64,000 nt of DNA, taken from positions 1 through 64,000 of the forward strand of contig CAYLLY010000004.1 of NCBI GenBank assembly GCA_964384595.1. Direction: 5' to 3'. Position numbers and translations under genes: made by a program. Source of the DNA: SCTG01 sp964384595. GTDB taxonomy: Bacteria; Nitrospirota; Nitrospiria; Nitrospirales; NS-4. Below are positions 36,858 to 46,373 of this stretch, in pieces. The notes below the pieces were generated by a model. It ran no database searches, was not told where the DNA came from, and saw only the letters and a program-made list of their open reading frames with translations. Numbering within the stretch: the first letter of the stretch is position 1; each line of letters begins with the position of its first letter.

Positions 36858-37976
36858 TCAGAGAGACACGATTTGTTCATAGACCTCCAACGTGCGCGCA
36901 ACGTAGCGTTCGATGGTGAACTCAGCCTGGACTCTGGCAACGCCGCGTTGCCCAAACCTCGCACGCAGCCCAGAATCCGCGATCAGTTTTCCAACCGCAT
37001 GTGCCAGCGCATCCGGGTCGCGCGGAGGGACCAGCAGCCCCTCTTGCCCCTCCCGGACGATCTCCGGCGTGCCGCCGGTATTCGTCGCCACAACGGCGGT
37101 ACCCGACGCCATCGCCTCGAACAGGACCCTGCCGCAGGGCTCCGCCTCGGAGGCCAAGACCAGGATGTCGAGGCCACGCATGACCCCAGGGATATCGCGG
37201 CGGAAGCCCACGAAACGAATCCGGTCATCGAAGCCCGTCTCCTTCACCCGACGGCGGAGCGCGTCGGCGCGCCACGCATCTTCGGGGAAGAGCGTATCGC
37301 CGATGATGAAAAACCGTGCGGCGCAGCCTCCCGTCAGCAGGCGGACCGCGGCCTCGACGAACACGTCATGCCCCTTGCCCAGACCGATCCGCCCAACCAT
37401 CCCCACGGCGGGGGCCTCGTCCGGCACTCCCATTTCCAGCCGGATCGGCTCACGCGACTGTCCAGGATGAAATTCCCGTGTGTCCACGGCATTGAGGATT
37501 GTCACCGACTTGTCCCACGCCGAGCTTCCACGAAAGCGTTCCCTGATCGCGTCGGAATTGCAGATGATTCGCGCCGGCAGCCACGAGAAGGCCCGGTCCA
37601 CATCCCACATATCGCCATAAAGGAGATTCCGCATATGCCAGACGGCGGGCACACCGGTCAACCTGCCGGCTAGTCCCGCGCAGACATTCGTCTGCGGGCC
37701 GTTGGCATGGAGCAGGTCGATTCGCTGCTCCAGAATCAGGTCCCGCAGCCGCCGTACCGACCTGATCACTCCCACGATGCTGCGCAATGGACCGAATGGG
37801 GCTGCGAAAACCGGTATCCCCTCACGTGCCAGGGCTTCCGGAAAGGGCCCGGACTGTGGCCCCCCGAACAGAGGCGTTACCCGCGCTCGATCAAGGTGGC
37901 GACACAAGAGCAACAGGCTGTTTTCAGCCCCGCTCAGTTGCTCCACGTGATGGAGGTAGAGCACCCTAATGGCCAT
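36858..37976 (-). CDS. Glycosyltransferase family 4
   Basis: A 372-residue GT4 starting MAIRVLYLHHVEQLSGAENS. It carries LLHANGPQTNVCAGL, VGMVGRIGLGKGHDVFV, RFFIIGDTLF and E-x7-E as EPCGRVLFEAMASGTAVVA. ATG 37976 is chosen because family similarity begins there; it overlaps the upstream gene end by 11 bases. The gap to the next gene is about 40 bases. Donor sugar unknown. Confidence 0.88.
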   Translation of the reverse strand: MAIRVLYLHHVEQLSGAENSLLLLCRHLDRARVTPLFGGPQSGPFPEALAREGIPVFAAPFGPLRSIVGVIRSVRRLRDLILEQRIDLLHANGPQTNVCAGLAGRLTGVPAVWHMRNLLYGDMWDVDRAFSWLPARIICNSDAIRERFRGSSAWDKSVTILNAVDTREFHPGQSREPIRLEMGVPDEAPAVGMVGRIGLGKGHDVFVEAAVRLLTGGCAARFFIIGDTLFPEDAWRADALRRRVKETGFDDRIRFVGFRRDIPGVMRGLDILVLASEAEPCGRVLFEAMASGTAVVATNTGGTPEIVREGQEGLLVPPRDPDALAHAVGKLIADSGLRARFGQRGVARVQAEFTIERYVARTLEVYEQIVSL

Positions 37977-39147
37977 GTGCCTGCGTCTCGGCCGCACGCG
38001 TGAGAACCGCTTCGTATTGCTCCGCAATCCGGTCCCAATCAAACAGGGCCTCAGCGCGTGCACGACCGCTCTCGCCCAGACGGCGACGCAGCGCTTCATC
38101 GCGCGCCAGCGTGATCATCGCCTCCCCCATCGCTCGCCAATCCCCTGTCTCCACCAGCACGCCCGCCTCGCCGAGTACCTCCGGCAGCGCGGTGCTTCGC
38201 ACCGTCACGACAGCCAGACCATAGCTCATGGCCTGCGCGACAACAAGCCCGAAGGTCTCAAAGGTGGAATGGAATACAAATACATCAGAGGCCAGAAAAT
38301 ACGATCCGAGCTTCTCAGACGGGATATAGCCGACAAAATGGACCTGCTTCTCTATTCCGAGTTCTACGGCCAGCGCGCGTAGCTTCCCTTCGTCGGGCCC
38401 CTTTCCACCGATCAGCAAGACGCCGGCATGCCCCCCGTCAAGGTAATGCCGCATCGCGTGTAGCATAGTCCCCACTCCTTTCTCCGGCACGAGCCGCTGA
38501 AGGGCGAAAAACAGCCGTTCTCCTTGCGGGATGCCCAGTGATCGCCGAAGCGCGGCCCCTTCTCCAGGCGGCGGAGGAATCTGCACGCCATTGTAAACCA
38601 CCTGGCCCCGCACGGTACCGTGCCCATACAGGGCCGTCTGGCAGTATTTCGACACATAGGTGACATCGCAGACAAGGGCCAAGAGTGCCCGCTGCCACCA
38701 CCGCCACAGAGCCGGCACTCCCGGCCCGGGCACGTCACGTCCGTTTAACGTCACAACCGTGGGAATTCCCAAGACCCTCTCCGACCACACGCCAGCCAGG
38801 CCGGTCGGCATCACATAGTGCACGTTCAGGACATCCGGACAAAACCTCCGGGCGGCATACCGGACCGCGCCGACGGCCGACAGGGAAAAAGGCGGGATCG
38901 CGCCTCCGGTCAACCGGTGGCCGGGAATCCGCATGAAGGAGATACGGTCATGGTAGCGCTCCACGGGAAACGAAACCAGGGCCTCATACTCCTTGCCGGC
39001 CTGGTCGCGCACCAATGCCGGGTCAAGATGGGGCGTCACAAGCAGGACTTCATGGCGCGTGGCCAATCTTCGGTAGACTTCGAAAAGGACCATCTCGGCG
39101 CCCCCGACTACGGGGAGAAACGTTGGGGTCAGGACCAGGATCTTCAC
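37966..39147 (-). CDS. Glycosyltransferase family 4 with degenerate E-x7-E
   Basis: A 393-residue GT4. N-terminal ILVLTPTFLPVVGGAEMVL and VVTLNGRDVPGPG are typical; the C-terminal domain has FALQRLVPEKGVGTML, LLIGGKGPDEGKL and FHSTFETFGLVVAQAMSYGLAVV. The second glutamate of E-x7-E is glutamine here. Start is GTG at 39147, overlapping the upstream stop as GTGA. Likely cytoplasmic, membrane-associated; the donor is unknown. Confidence 0.87.
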   Translation of the reverse strand: MKILVLTPTFLPVVGGAEMVLFEVYRRLATRHEVLLVTPHLDPALVRDQAGKEYEALVSFPVERYHDRISFMRIPGHRLTGGAIPPFSLSAVGAVRYAARRFCPDVLNVHYVMPTGLAGVWSERVLGIPTVVTLNGRDVPGPGVPALWRWWQRALLALVCDVTYVSKYCQTALYGHGTVRGQVVYNGVQIPPPPGEGAALRRSLGIPQGERLFFALQRLVPEKGVGTMLHAMRHYLDGGHAGVLLIGGKGPDEGKLRALAVELGIEKQVHFVGYIPSEKLGSYFLASDVFVFHSTFETFGLVVAQAMSYGLAVVTVRSTALPEVLGEAGVLVETGDWRAMGEAMITLARDEALRRRLGESGRARAEALFDWDRIAEQYEAVLTRAAETQAHGH

Positions 39148-40280
39148 CGTCGCAGCACCCGGGCGTACAGATTGCGCGTCTCCTGCGCGATGACGGACCA
39201 CGAAAATCGGGCGGCCACGGCCAGCGCCGCCTTGCCCAAGCAGGCAGCCTCCTCGGGTTTGGCCAACAGGGAGGCGATCCGGGATGCCAGGGCGACGGCG
39301 TCCTTCGGGGGGACGAGCGCAATGTTGTCACCATCCCGGAGATAGGCAGAGGGCAGGGTTGAAACGGTGCTGACGACGGGACGCCCGTGTGCCAGGCCTG
39401 CCATCAAACTCCCCCGGCGAATGGAGACCCCGTCGTCGTATGGAACGACGAAGATGTCGGCGGCATTCAGGATGAGCGACACCTCTTCGCCGGGCCGGCG
39501 GCCCAGCCAGATGATGGCCGAAGCGACTCCGAGGCGCCCTGCCAACGCCTTGAGGTATTCCATGTACCAGATATTTTCCGGTCTGTTATCTCCAACGATC
39601 GCAAGTCTTACTTGAGGTTGTACGCGAAGAAGTTCGGCAAGCGCCGCAAACAGCGTCTCCAGACCCTTGCCCGGGTAGATTAACCCGAAGTGGACGAGGA
39701 CCGGCCCCTCTTGGGGAAGACCAAGCGTCGCCCGCGATACCCTCTGCATCCCGGCCGGCTTCGTCGGAATATTCGCGCCGATCGGTATTTCCGTGCAGCG
39801 GCCGGCGAACGAGGGAAGCCGTCGGCGAATCAATGCGCTGACCTCCTCGTTCGCGCTGATGCTCCACCAGGCCGACAGAAGGAGCAACGGCGCCACGACT
39901 CGTGACCGCAGGGAACCGCCGACCAGCGTGTGGAATGTGATCACCACCGGCGGGCCCGACCTGATCCGTGCGAGCAACGGCACGAACTTGAAGCCCAGCC
40001 CCTGCCCATACAGATCGGGAGTGTATTGCAGATGAATCAGGTCGACGGGCGGGCTGATCGCGGACGACGTGAGCCGCAACGCCTCGCCGACCGTCCACGC
40101 CCGCACCCGGGGCAGCACCGCGACGGGACCGCCGGTCTCTCCACGGTAGCGATCCGACGTCAGCACGACCACGTCTTCGCCCTGACCGGCCAATTCCTCC
40201 GCAAGACAGCGCGTATAATCACCGACACCGCAGGTGACATCTTGAGGGGGATATGACGGGCACACCATCAGAATCCGCAT
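39144..40280 (-). CDS. Glycosyltransferase family 4, atypical donor motif
   Basis: A 378-residue GT4-like protein: RILMVCPSYPPQDVTCGVGDYTRCL at the N-terminus (G-x-G-D-Y-T loop), DLIHLQYTPDLYG, VVITFHTLVGG, then VLVHFGLIYPGKGLETLF and LAIVGDNRPENI. The usual E-x7-E is replaced by DDGVSIRRGSLMAGLAHG. A related enzyme with the same kind of change is encoded at 42986-44116; both may belong to one GT4 subgroup. The upstream membrane-protein gene ends one base before this start. Confidence 0.85.
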   Translation of the reverse strand: MRILMVCPSYPPQDVTCGVGDYTRCLAEELAGQGEDVVVLTSDRYRGETGGPVAVLPRVRAWTVGEALRLTSSAISPPVDLIHLQYTPDLYGQGLGFKFVPLLARIRSGPPVVITFHTLVGGSLRSRVVAPLLLLSAWWSISANEEVSALIRRRLPSFAGRCTEIPIGANIPTKPAGMQRVSRATLGLPQEGPVLVHFGLIYPGKGLETLFAALAELLRVQPQVRLAIVGDNRPENIWYMEYLKALAGRLGVASAIIWLGRRPGEEVSLILNAADIFVVPYDDGVSIRRGSLMAGLAHGRPVVSTVSTLPSAYLRDGDNIALVPPKDAVALASRIASLLAKPEEAACLGKAALAVAARFSWSVIAQETRNLYARVLRR

Positions 40281-40281
40281 G

Positions 40282-41727
40282 TCACTGTTCGATCCTCTTC
40301 ATCTCTTTTTTCCACAATCGGAGAAGAAGCCAGGCGATCCCGCCCAGAACAAGCAGATTCGCGCCGAGCAGCAGGAGCTGGTTTCCGGCCAGCCGCGCCC
40401 CTTCGGCAGTCGGCAACAGGCGCAAGAGGTCGCCGGCGTTGACATCCGGGCGGCTCACCACCGTGTGCAGCGTCTCCACTCCCAACCACTGCGGCAATGC
40501 CTCCTTAAACACGACGCCCATGCCGGTACCGGACAGCCACGTTTTCACGGCATAGGGAAACGGGTTTGCGGTCGGGATAATGCCGGCTTGCGCGCTCAGG
40601 TAACCGCACAGAACCGAGGGAATTCCAGCCGCAAGGAGCAGGTTTCTGCTCATACGGTCCATGACAGGAGCGGCAAAGGCGGCCAGCAACGGAACGGCCG
40701 GAAACATCATGCGCGGCCCGAGGCTGTGCGCCCAGGAGGCACGGTCGGCAAACTGGGACTGCCAGCCGGCGGCGGCAAGCCAAAGGCCGGCCAGAAAAAC
40801 AAACGCCACCATCGCCTCGCCGGACTTCCCTGTCCGCCATGCGGCACCCAGGCCGGCCACTGCAAGGAGAAGGAACGGGGCATAGAGGAACAAGCCCCCC
40901 CGCGGCCCTGCCAAAAGGTCTAGAAGAATCGCACCCTTGGGAAAAACGAACCCCAGATTGGAAAGGCCGGTGACAAAGTAATATCCGGTCAACCACGGTT
41001 GCCCGAACAGCCACGTGTTGTACGCGCCAAGCGCAAAGACGAGCGGAGCGCAACCCGCAAGAAACGCCCCGGCCTGCTTGACGCCCTCCCGCTTTCCCAC
41101 CAGCAGCGACAACAACGGAATGAGCAGACCGGCCGGGTATGTCACCGCCGTCGCCACGCCACACATCGCGCCTGAGGCCAACCGGCGCCAGTTTCCTCCC
41201 GGTTCCACGGCCAGCCGAACGGCCGTCAATACCGCCAACGCCGAAAGATTTTCTTTAAACAGGGTCGTTCCCAAAAAAAAGTCCTGTGTCCCGAACGCGA
41301 CGAGGGCGGCGGTCCACAACCGTCCCCGACGGGCCGCGCCCAGCCAGCCGGCCAGCCAGGCCGATTGGACCGCCACCAGCGCCGACGCCGTCGCACCCAC
41401 TGTGAGCGCCAGAGCCCCATTGAGCGCCTGGAATGCATCCATGGTGTCCGCCGGCCCCACCAGAAAGCGCCATCCCAGATAGAACGGCATGATCAACACT
41501 GCCGTTCCCGGCGGCTCGGCCGACACCAACCGTCCGTGAGCCATCGCCGTGTCCTTGCCCTCATATAACCGGGGGTGGGCCATTTCCCAGCGGCCTGTAT
41601 CCACGAAAGATACCGCCACATCCAAAAAATTAAACGTCATTGAAGACTGCAACCAGGGATTCCAGAACGCCGCATACACCAGCCATGCGGTCAGAAAGAT
41701 GCGGGCAGCGTCGGTCTGAATGCTCAT
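40282..41727 (-). CDS. Multi-spanning GT39/GT-C-like membrane protein
   Basis: A 481-residue integral membrane protein with about ten hydrophobic segments and a long first extracytoplasmic loop containing FVDTGRWEMAHPRLYEGKDTAMAHG and EPPGTAVLIMPFY. The acidic loop after the first helix, the EPPG segment and the overall layout resemble GT-C fold (PMT/GT39 or ArnT-like) sugar transferases that use polyprenyl-phosphate sugars. No standard catalytic motif is certain. It overlaps the following GT87-like gene start by four bases (ATGA). Confidence 0.65.
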   Translation of the reverse strand: MSIQTDAARIFLTAWLVYAAFWNPWLQSSMTFNFLDVAVSFVDTGRWEMAHPRLYEGKDTAMAHGRLVSAEPPGTAVLIMPFYLGWRFLVGPADTMDAFQALNGALALTVGATASALVAVQSAWLAGWLGAARRGRLWTAALVAFGTQDFFLGTTLFKENLSALAVLTAVRLAVEPGGNWRRLASGAMCGVATAVTYPAGLLIPLLSLLVGKREGVKQAGAFLAGCAPLVFALGAYNTWLFGQPWLTGYYFVTGLSNLGFVFPKGAILLDLLAGPRGGLFLYAPFLLLAVAGLGAAWRTGKSGEAMVAFVFLAGLWLAAAGWQSQFADRASWAHSLGPRMMFPAVPLLAAFAAPVMDRMSRNLLLAAGIPSVLCGYLSAQAGIIPTANPFPYAVKTWLSGTGMGVVFKEALPQWLGVETLHTVVSRPDVNAGDLLRLLPTAEGARLAGNQLLLLGANLLVLGGIAWLLLRLWKKEMKRIEQ

Positions 41728-42989
41728 GGCGTGGCGTTCGATCCCGACGGACGAACCACACGAAAGGCGAGCGCGGCCAGAATCATCAGGCCGTAGGTCT
41801 TGATCCCGCCCAGAAGAACCGCGGGCCCCGTCGCAATGAGCGGATGCGCATAGTAGTCATCGATGCCGCCGATCAGGAGCACGGCGACGGCGATCCACGG
41901 AATCAGCGCGACCTGCCGGTGGGGTCCCAGGGCCCGCTCGAGCAGGACCGCCAGCGGGATGAACGTGAACACCAAATGGTTGATCGTCGTGTTCGGCGTC
42001 GCGAGGAGAAGCGCCGCGGAGAGGAACGCGATCTCCGCAACCATCCGGCCGGGAGCGACCTGCCCCGTCGGACGGAGAACGGCAAACGCCGCCGCCAGCA
42101 ATCCGAACGAGGCCGCCTGCCCGATGAATCGCCAGAAATCGGCCGGAACGGCATCCAAGAGGCCCGCGCCGGTGTTTATCATCAGGCCCGATAGTGAATG
42201 ATTCCCTAATCCGGCAAAGGCCCGGGCATACTGGGGAGCCACCAGAGTTGCATACTGAACAGTGGCATCCCACCCCGCCAAAGGGAGGGCGATCAGCGTA
42301 CAGGCCATCGCCGTGCCCGCACCCCACGCACAGGCCCGCCATTCCTTCCGCCAGGCAAGATACAGAATGAACAAAGCGGGATGGACACGAAGCGCCGCAG
42401 CGAGGCCGATTGCGACTCCGGCCATGGCGGGACGCCCCGCGCGAAGAGCCGCTAAAAACAGGCCGGTGAGGGCCAGAATCAGCAGGTTGATTTGACCGAG
42501 CCCCAAGGAATTCTCCAAGGGTTCAGACACGAGGGCGACACTCACGAGGACGAGTCCGGCTTCAAGCGACAACGGGACCGCCCGCCAGAGGCACCAGCCG
42601 GCCACGGCAAGGAATCCGAGGCTCAGCGTTTGCCAGAGCACGGCGGCAGGCTGAAACGAAAGCGCCGTGAACGGACTAAACGCCAAGACCGTAAATGGAG
42701 GATAGGAGAATGCGTGGATGTGAACGAAATCATCGTGCGCATGGAGCGTGCCCAGACGCTTCGCCGCCTCAATCAAGACCGCGTTGCGATTCAACCCGGT
42801 TTCGCGATCCAACTGCGGATCATAGAACTCGCCGCCGAAGCGAAAAACATGCGCCGCCGTGTAGACGGCCGCGAAGTCTCGATGTTCTCCCTTGCGGGCA
42901 AGCTGAAGCATGTGGACGGCAAACTGCCCGGTGAGAACCGTGAGCACCACCACCAGCGCGAGGGCGCCACGCGAAACCGGCTGGCTCAC
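41724..42989 (-). CDS. GT87/DUF2029 family membrane glycosyltransferase
   Basis: A 421-residue membrane protein with nine to ten transmembrane helices. The first loop DFAAVYTAAHVFRFGGEFYDPQ and the next HIHAFSYPPFTVLAFSP match GT87 enzymes. These use polyprenol-phosphate mannose or related donors on the outer side of the membrane. A similar domain is fused to the GT2 protein encoded at 34623-36815. Overlaps by four bases with neighbours on both sides. It probably adds side-branch sugars after flipping of the repeat unit, which is inference. Confidence 0.82.
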   Translation of the reverse strand: MSQPVSRGALALVVVLTVLTGQFAVHMLQLARKGEHRDFAAVYTAAHVFRFGGEFYDPQLDRETGLNRNAVLIEAAKRLGTLHAHDDFVHIHAFSYPPFTVLAFSPFTALSFQPAAVLWQTLSLGFLAVAGWCLWRAVPLSLEAGLVLVSVALVSEPLENSLGLGQINLLILALTGLFLAALRAGRPAMAGVAIGLAAALRVHPALFILYLAWRKEWRACAWGAGTAMACTLIALPLAGWDATVQYATLVAPQYARAFAGLGNHSLSGLMINTGAGLLDAVPADFWRFIGQAASFGLLAAAFAVLRPTGQVAPGRMVAEIAFLSAALLLATPNTTINHLVFTFIPLAVLLERALGPHRQVALIPWIAVAVLLIGGIDDYYAHPLIATGPAVLLGGIKTYGLMILAALAFRVVRPSGSNATP

Positions 42990-44116
42990 CGACGCTGTTC
43001 CATCGCAAAAGTATACACGCGAAGGGTTCGGACTCCTGCGGCCGCCATGCTTTCGCGTACCGCATAGGTTTGAGCGGCAGCGGCAAGCCGTGCACGGGCT
43101 TGCGCATCCGCCAACAACCGCGCGAGGGTCTCACGGAGCGCAGCCGGATCGGCCGACGGAACCAAGGCGAGACAGGAGCCTCTGGCCTGGACCTCACGCA
43201 CCGTGGGCAGATCAGTCGCCACGACAGGACGCCCCTGGCCCAACGCCCGGTGCAAGGAGTAGGACATGCTGCTGTCTGTGGCATACGGAACGACCACCAC
43301 ATCCATGGCTTCCAGCGCAATCGGGACCTCGGCGGGTTCAAGGTAACCGGTCACAACCAGGCGATCACTGATGCCATACCGCGCAGCCGCCTCTGCCAAA
43401 TCCCTTCGCATCGTCTCGTGGGCGGGAAGTCTCGGGCCTCCGGCCAGCAGGAGAACTGCTCTGCTCGGGAGCGATGCGACGGCTTCCATCAGGTCGGAAA
43501 ACCGTTTCGAGCCCTCCAGAAATCCCAGCACCCCTACCGTCTGGCTGCCGGAGGGAATGCCAACGCGGGCGCGGAAGGCATCGACCTCACCGACTTGCAC
43601 CGGGACACGCGAAGGAATGCCGGGGGAGACGACGTGGATTCGATCCGGGGGAAGGCCACGCGCCACTAGACGCTGTTTATGGAAATCCGCATGGACGATG
43701 ACGGCGTCGGCCCGACGAAAGGTTTCGACATCGATCCAGGCGGGGGCGCCCGCCGCATTCGCAAGCCGACTACCCAGGCCGCCGTCGAGACGAGCCGGCC
43801 CTTGGTCCCGAACCGTGTGCGCGGTGAGGACCATCGGCGTCCGGATGCAGGCGAAGAGGATCCGGATCAACAGTGTATAGGTCAGCTGATCGATCCCCCA
43901 AAAACTATATGTATGCTGAATATGAGCGACATCCTGACGGCTGAGGCGCAGGCCGGCAAATACCGGCCGCAGGGGATTGAGGTTGGCGGCGCAGAGCGGA
44001 ATGGTCGTGATGTCCGCGTGCACGGCAAGAGTACTGATCAACTCCCGGGTGTAGTCCGCAATACCACATCGGGGCCCGACGGTGGCATACATCCCGACAC
44101 GGAGCCGATCGCTCAT
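42986..44116 (-). CDS. Glycosyltransferase family 4, atypical donor motif
   Basis: A 376-residue GT4-like protein with VGMYATVGPRCGIADYTREL at its N-terminus, VAHIQHTYSFWG, VLTAHTVRD, HVVSPGIPSRV, VGVLGFLEGSKRFSDLM and LLLAGGPRLP. Where E-x7-E is expected it has TDSSMSYSLHRALGQGRPVVA, as in one other GT4 in this locus. It starts at ATG 44116, overlapping the epimerase gene stop. Donor and acceptor are unknown. Confidence 0.85.
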   Translation of the reverse strand: MSDRLRVGMYATVGPRCGIADYTRELISTLAVHADITTIPLCAANLNPLRPVFAGLRLSRQDVAHIQHTYSFWGIDQLTYTLLIRILFACIRTPMVLTAHTVRDQGPARLDGGLGSRLANAAGAPAWIDVETFRRADAVIVHADFHKQRLVARGLPPDRIHVVSPGIPSRVPVQVGEVDAFRARVGIPSGSQTVGVLGFLEGSKRFSDLMEAVASLPSRAVLLLAGGPRLPAHETMRRDLAEAAARYGISDRLVVTGYLEPAEVPIALEAMDVVVVPYATDSSMSYSLHRALGQGRPVVATDLPTVREVQARGSCLALVPSADPAALRETLARLLADAQARARLAAAAQTYAVRESMAAAGVRTLRVYTFAMEQRR

Positions 44117-45240
44117 TTTACCAATCCCTTGGCCTCCAGTTCAGCCTTGGCCTGGTCGACACAGTCCACGGCATGCTGCGATTTAGCCCACGCCGCTAGG
44201 TCCAGGATGCCCGTCTCCAATTGAATGGCAGGCGCATACCCCAAGATACGCCTGATCAGCGTGATGTCTCCCACGCAGTGCCGGATATCTCCATCCCTGA
44301 ACTTCCCCACGATCTCAGGCGCGCACGGAACTCCCATTACCTCCCCAAGCAAACGCGCGACTGTCGCAATGGACGTGGCACACCCCGTTCCGACGTTCAG
44401 AGCGACATCGGCGACATCGTCCCGTTCCAGCGCCAGGCAAAAGGCCCGCACGATGTCCCGCACGTGAATAAAATCACGACTCTGGCCCCCATCTTCAAAA
44501 AGAAGGGGCCGTTGTCGGTTTAATAAACGAGAGGCAAAGATGGCGGCGGCGCCGGTGTACGGGTTGGACAGCGACTGCCGTGGCCCGTAGACATTGAATA
44601 AGCGCAACGCGACGGCGCCGATTCCATACGCCCGACCGACACTGAGGCACAACTCCTCCTGATCGCGCTTGGTGACGGCATAGACGGAGGTAGGGAAGAG
44701 GGGCTTTTCTTCGTCCGTTGGAACAGGCACGGCGGATTTTCCGCAGGCCGGGCATCGCATTTCCCAATCCCGGGCTTGAAGCTGGCCTGTCGAGCGCAGC
44801 CGCGGAGCGATGGGACCACACTGGGCACACCGGTAGCGCCCTTCTCCGTAAATGGACATGGAAGACGCCACCACGAGTCGCTTGACGCCATGCCCCCCGT
44901 TAACCATGACATCGAGGAGGGTCGCCGTCCCCAGCGCATTCGTTTCCACGTAGGGAGCAATGGCGTACATGGACTGCCCCACCCCAACCGCAGCCGCGAG
45001 ATGCACCACGGACCGCACCCCGTTGAGCGCCCGGTCAACCATCGCCCGGTCGGTGACCGATCCATGAAGAAATTCAACCCCGGGGGGAAGTAGCGAGGGA
45101 TGCGTGGCACCCGGTCCGTGAACCTGAGGGTCCAGATTATCCAACACCCGGACGGTCAGACCTTGAGCAAGCAGGGATTCAACCAGGTGGGAGCCTATGA
45201 ATCCAGCTCCACCCGTCACTAAAACAGGTTGCGGGATCAT
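44113..45240 (-). CDS. NAD-dependent nucleotide-sugar epimerase/dehydratase with Cys4 insert
   Basis: A 375-residue extended short-chain dehydrogenase. NAD binding is VLVTGGAGFIGSHLVESLL at residues 6-24; the catalytic Tyr187-Lys191 pair is in YAVTKRD, with Ser near 126-129 in ASSMSIYG. Between them is an insert with two C-x2-C pairs, CAQC (138-141) and CPAC (163-166), which looks like a zinc ribbon. NVYGPRQ and SRDFIHVRD are conserved. Enzymes of this layout have been linked to dTDP-L-rhamnose 4-epimerase-type chemistry, but the substrate is unproven. Start ATG 45240 overlaps the GT2 stop (ATGA). Confidence 0.85.
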   Translation of the reverse strand: MIPQPVLVTGGAGFIGSHLVESLLAQGLTVRVLDNLDPQVHGPGATHPSLLPPGVEFLHGSVTDRAMVDRALNGVRSVVHLAAAVGVGQSMYAIAPYVETNALGTATLLDVMVNGGHGVKRLVVASSMSIYGEGRYRCAQCGPIAPRLRSTGQLQARDWEMRCPACGKSAVPVPTDEEKPLFPTSVYAVTKRDQEELCLSVGRAYGIGAVALRLFNVYGPRQSLSNPYTGAAAIFASRLLNRQRPLLFEDGGQSRDFIHVRDIVRAFCLALERDDVADVALNVGTGCATSIATVARLLGEVMGVPCAPEIVGKFRDGDIRHCVGDITLIRRILGYAPAIQLETGILDLAAWAKSQHAVDCVDQAKAELEAKGLVK

Positions 45241-46244
45241 GACGGGAACTCCTCTCTGGGGGGCGCGAACCGCTGGATCAACGTTTGATGATCGAGCACT
45301 TGCGTACGCTGAATTTCTCGTCGCGCCACCCATGTGTCCGGCAAGCGTATAAGATTGTATATGAACCCCAGCATCATCGCCAACGCCAGCTTCAGGTTGC
45401 GCCTGGTGACATGCCAGACAATGCGGGCCGACAGATGCGCGGCCAGGCGAGCCGCCGTCGTGAGGGGCAGGCATTTGATCGCGAAGCGCAGGAGGTTCGC
45501 ATGATAGCTGACCCGCCGATGAAACCAGAATTTTGGAATCTTCCCGGGTGCAACGCTCTGGATCAAATGATGGTGCTCGTCCCCCGACATGCCGACCTTG
45601 TGATACAGCCAAGCGTCAGGCACGTACACCGTCCGCCAGCCCCGGCGCCACGCGCGCCAGCACAAATCCGTGTCTTCAAAATCGATGAAAAATGTCGGGT
45701 CGAACCCACCGAGCGCCTCAAAGCGATCCCGCCGCACGAGCAAGCTCCCCGCGCATCCCCATGGAACCTCAACGGGCCCTGGGGCCGGCGCCGTGTATTC
45801 CGCTGCAAAGGGAGGGATGACGGTGCTCAAGTACCGGCCTGGAACCAACCGGGTCCGCCCATGAATAACCCGGGAGCCGTCCCAGGAAAGCTGCGTCGGA
45901 TCCACAGCAAAAAGCGAGGGGTCTTTTCCCAGAACATGCACCAGCCTGGACACACAGTCCGGCGGGAATTTCATGTCGTTGTTGACGATGAAAAGACAGT
46001 CCCCTGTGGCCTCCTTCGCCGCCAGGTTGTTGGCTCTGGAGAATCCCAGATTGCGGCCCAACGGCAGCCAACGAACATGGTATGACGCCGCCACGGACGC
46101 GCTGTCATCAATACTGCCATTATCCACGACGAGTATTTCGAGCGCAGGCCAGTCCTGCGCGCGAAGGCTGCTCAGGCAGTCCGGCAACAGATGCGCCCCA
46201 TTGTAGTTGAGGACGATCGCGGTGATGCGCGGGCTTTCCGTCAC
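45237..46244 (-). CDS. Glycosyltransferase family 2
   Basis: A GT2 enzyme of 335 residues from GTG 46244. It has ITAIVLNYNGAHLLPDCLSSL, VVDNGSIDDSA, SRANNLAAK, LFIVNNDMKF and DPTFFIDFEDTDLCWRAWRRG, matching the rhamnosyltransferase-like class of inverting transferases with an E-D acidic motif. A hydrophobic C-terminal part (ALAMMLGFIYNLIRL) may anchor it. Homology begins near the GTG; an in-frame start at 46301 would add 19 non-conserved residues. About 130 bases separate it from the upstream methyltransferase gene. Confidence 0.87.
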   Translation of the reverse strand: MTESPRITAIVLNYNGAHLLPDCLSSLRAQDWPALEILVVDNGSIDDSASVAASYHVRWLPLGRNLGFSRANNLAAKEATGDCLFIVNNDMKFPPDCVSRLVHVLGKDPSLFAVDPTQLSWDGSRVIHGRTRLVPGRYLSTVIPPFAAEYTAPAPGPVEVPWGCAGSLLVRRDRFEALGGFDPTFFIDFEDTDLCWRAWRRGWRTVYVPDAWLYHKVGMSGDEHHHLIQSVAPGKIPKFWFHRRVSYHANLLRFAIKCLPLTTAARLAAHLSARIVWHVTRRNLKLALAMMLGFIYNLIRLPDTWVARREIQRTQVLDHQTLIQRFAPPREEFPS

Positions 46245-46373
46245 GCCATGCACTCGATGGCCACAATGACGACGGACTGACTGCCACGCCTGGCAAGACA
46301 CTGCGAAGCCGGTCTCATCCCGCCTCTTTGCCCGGTCTGGCCGTTATCAGAATATCCATCGCCGACGGCAACT

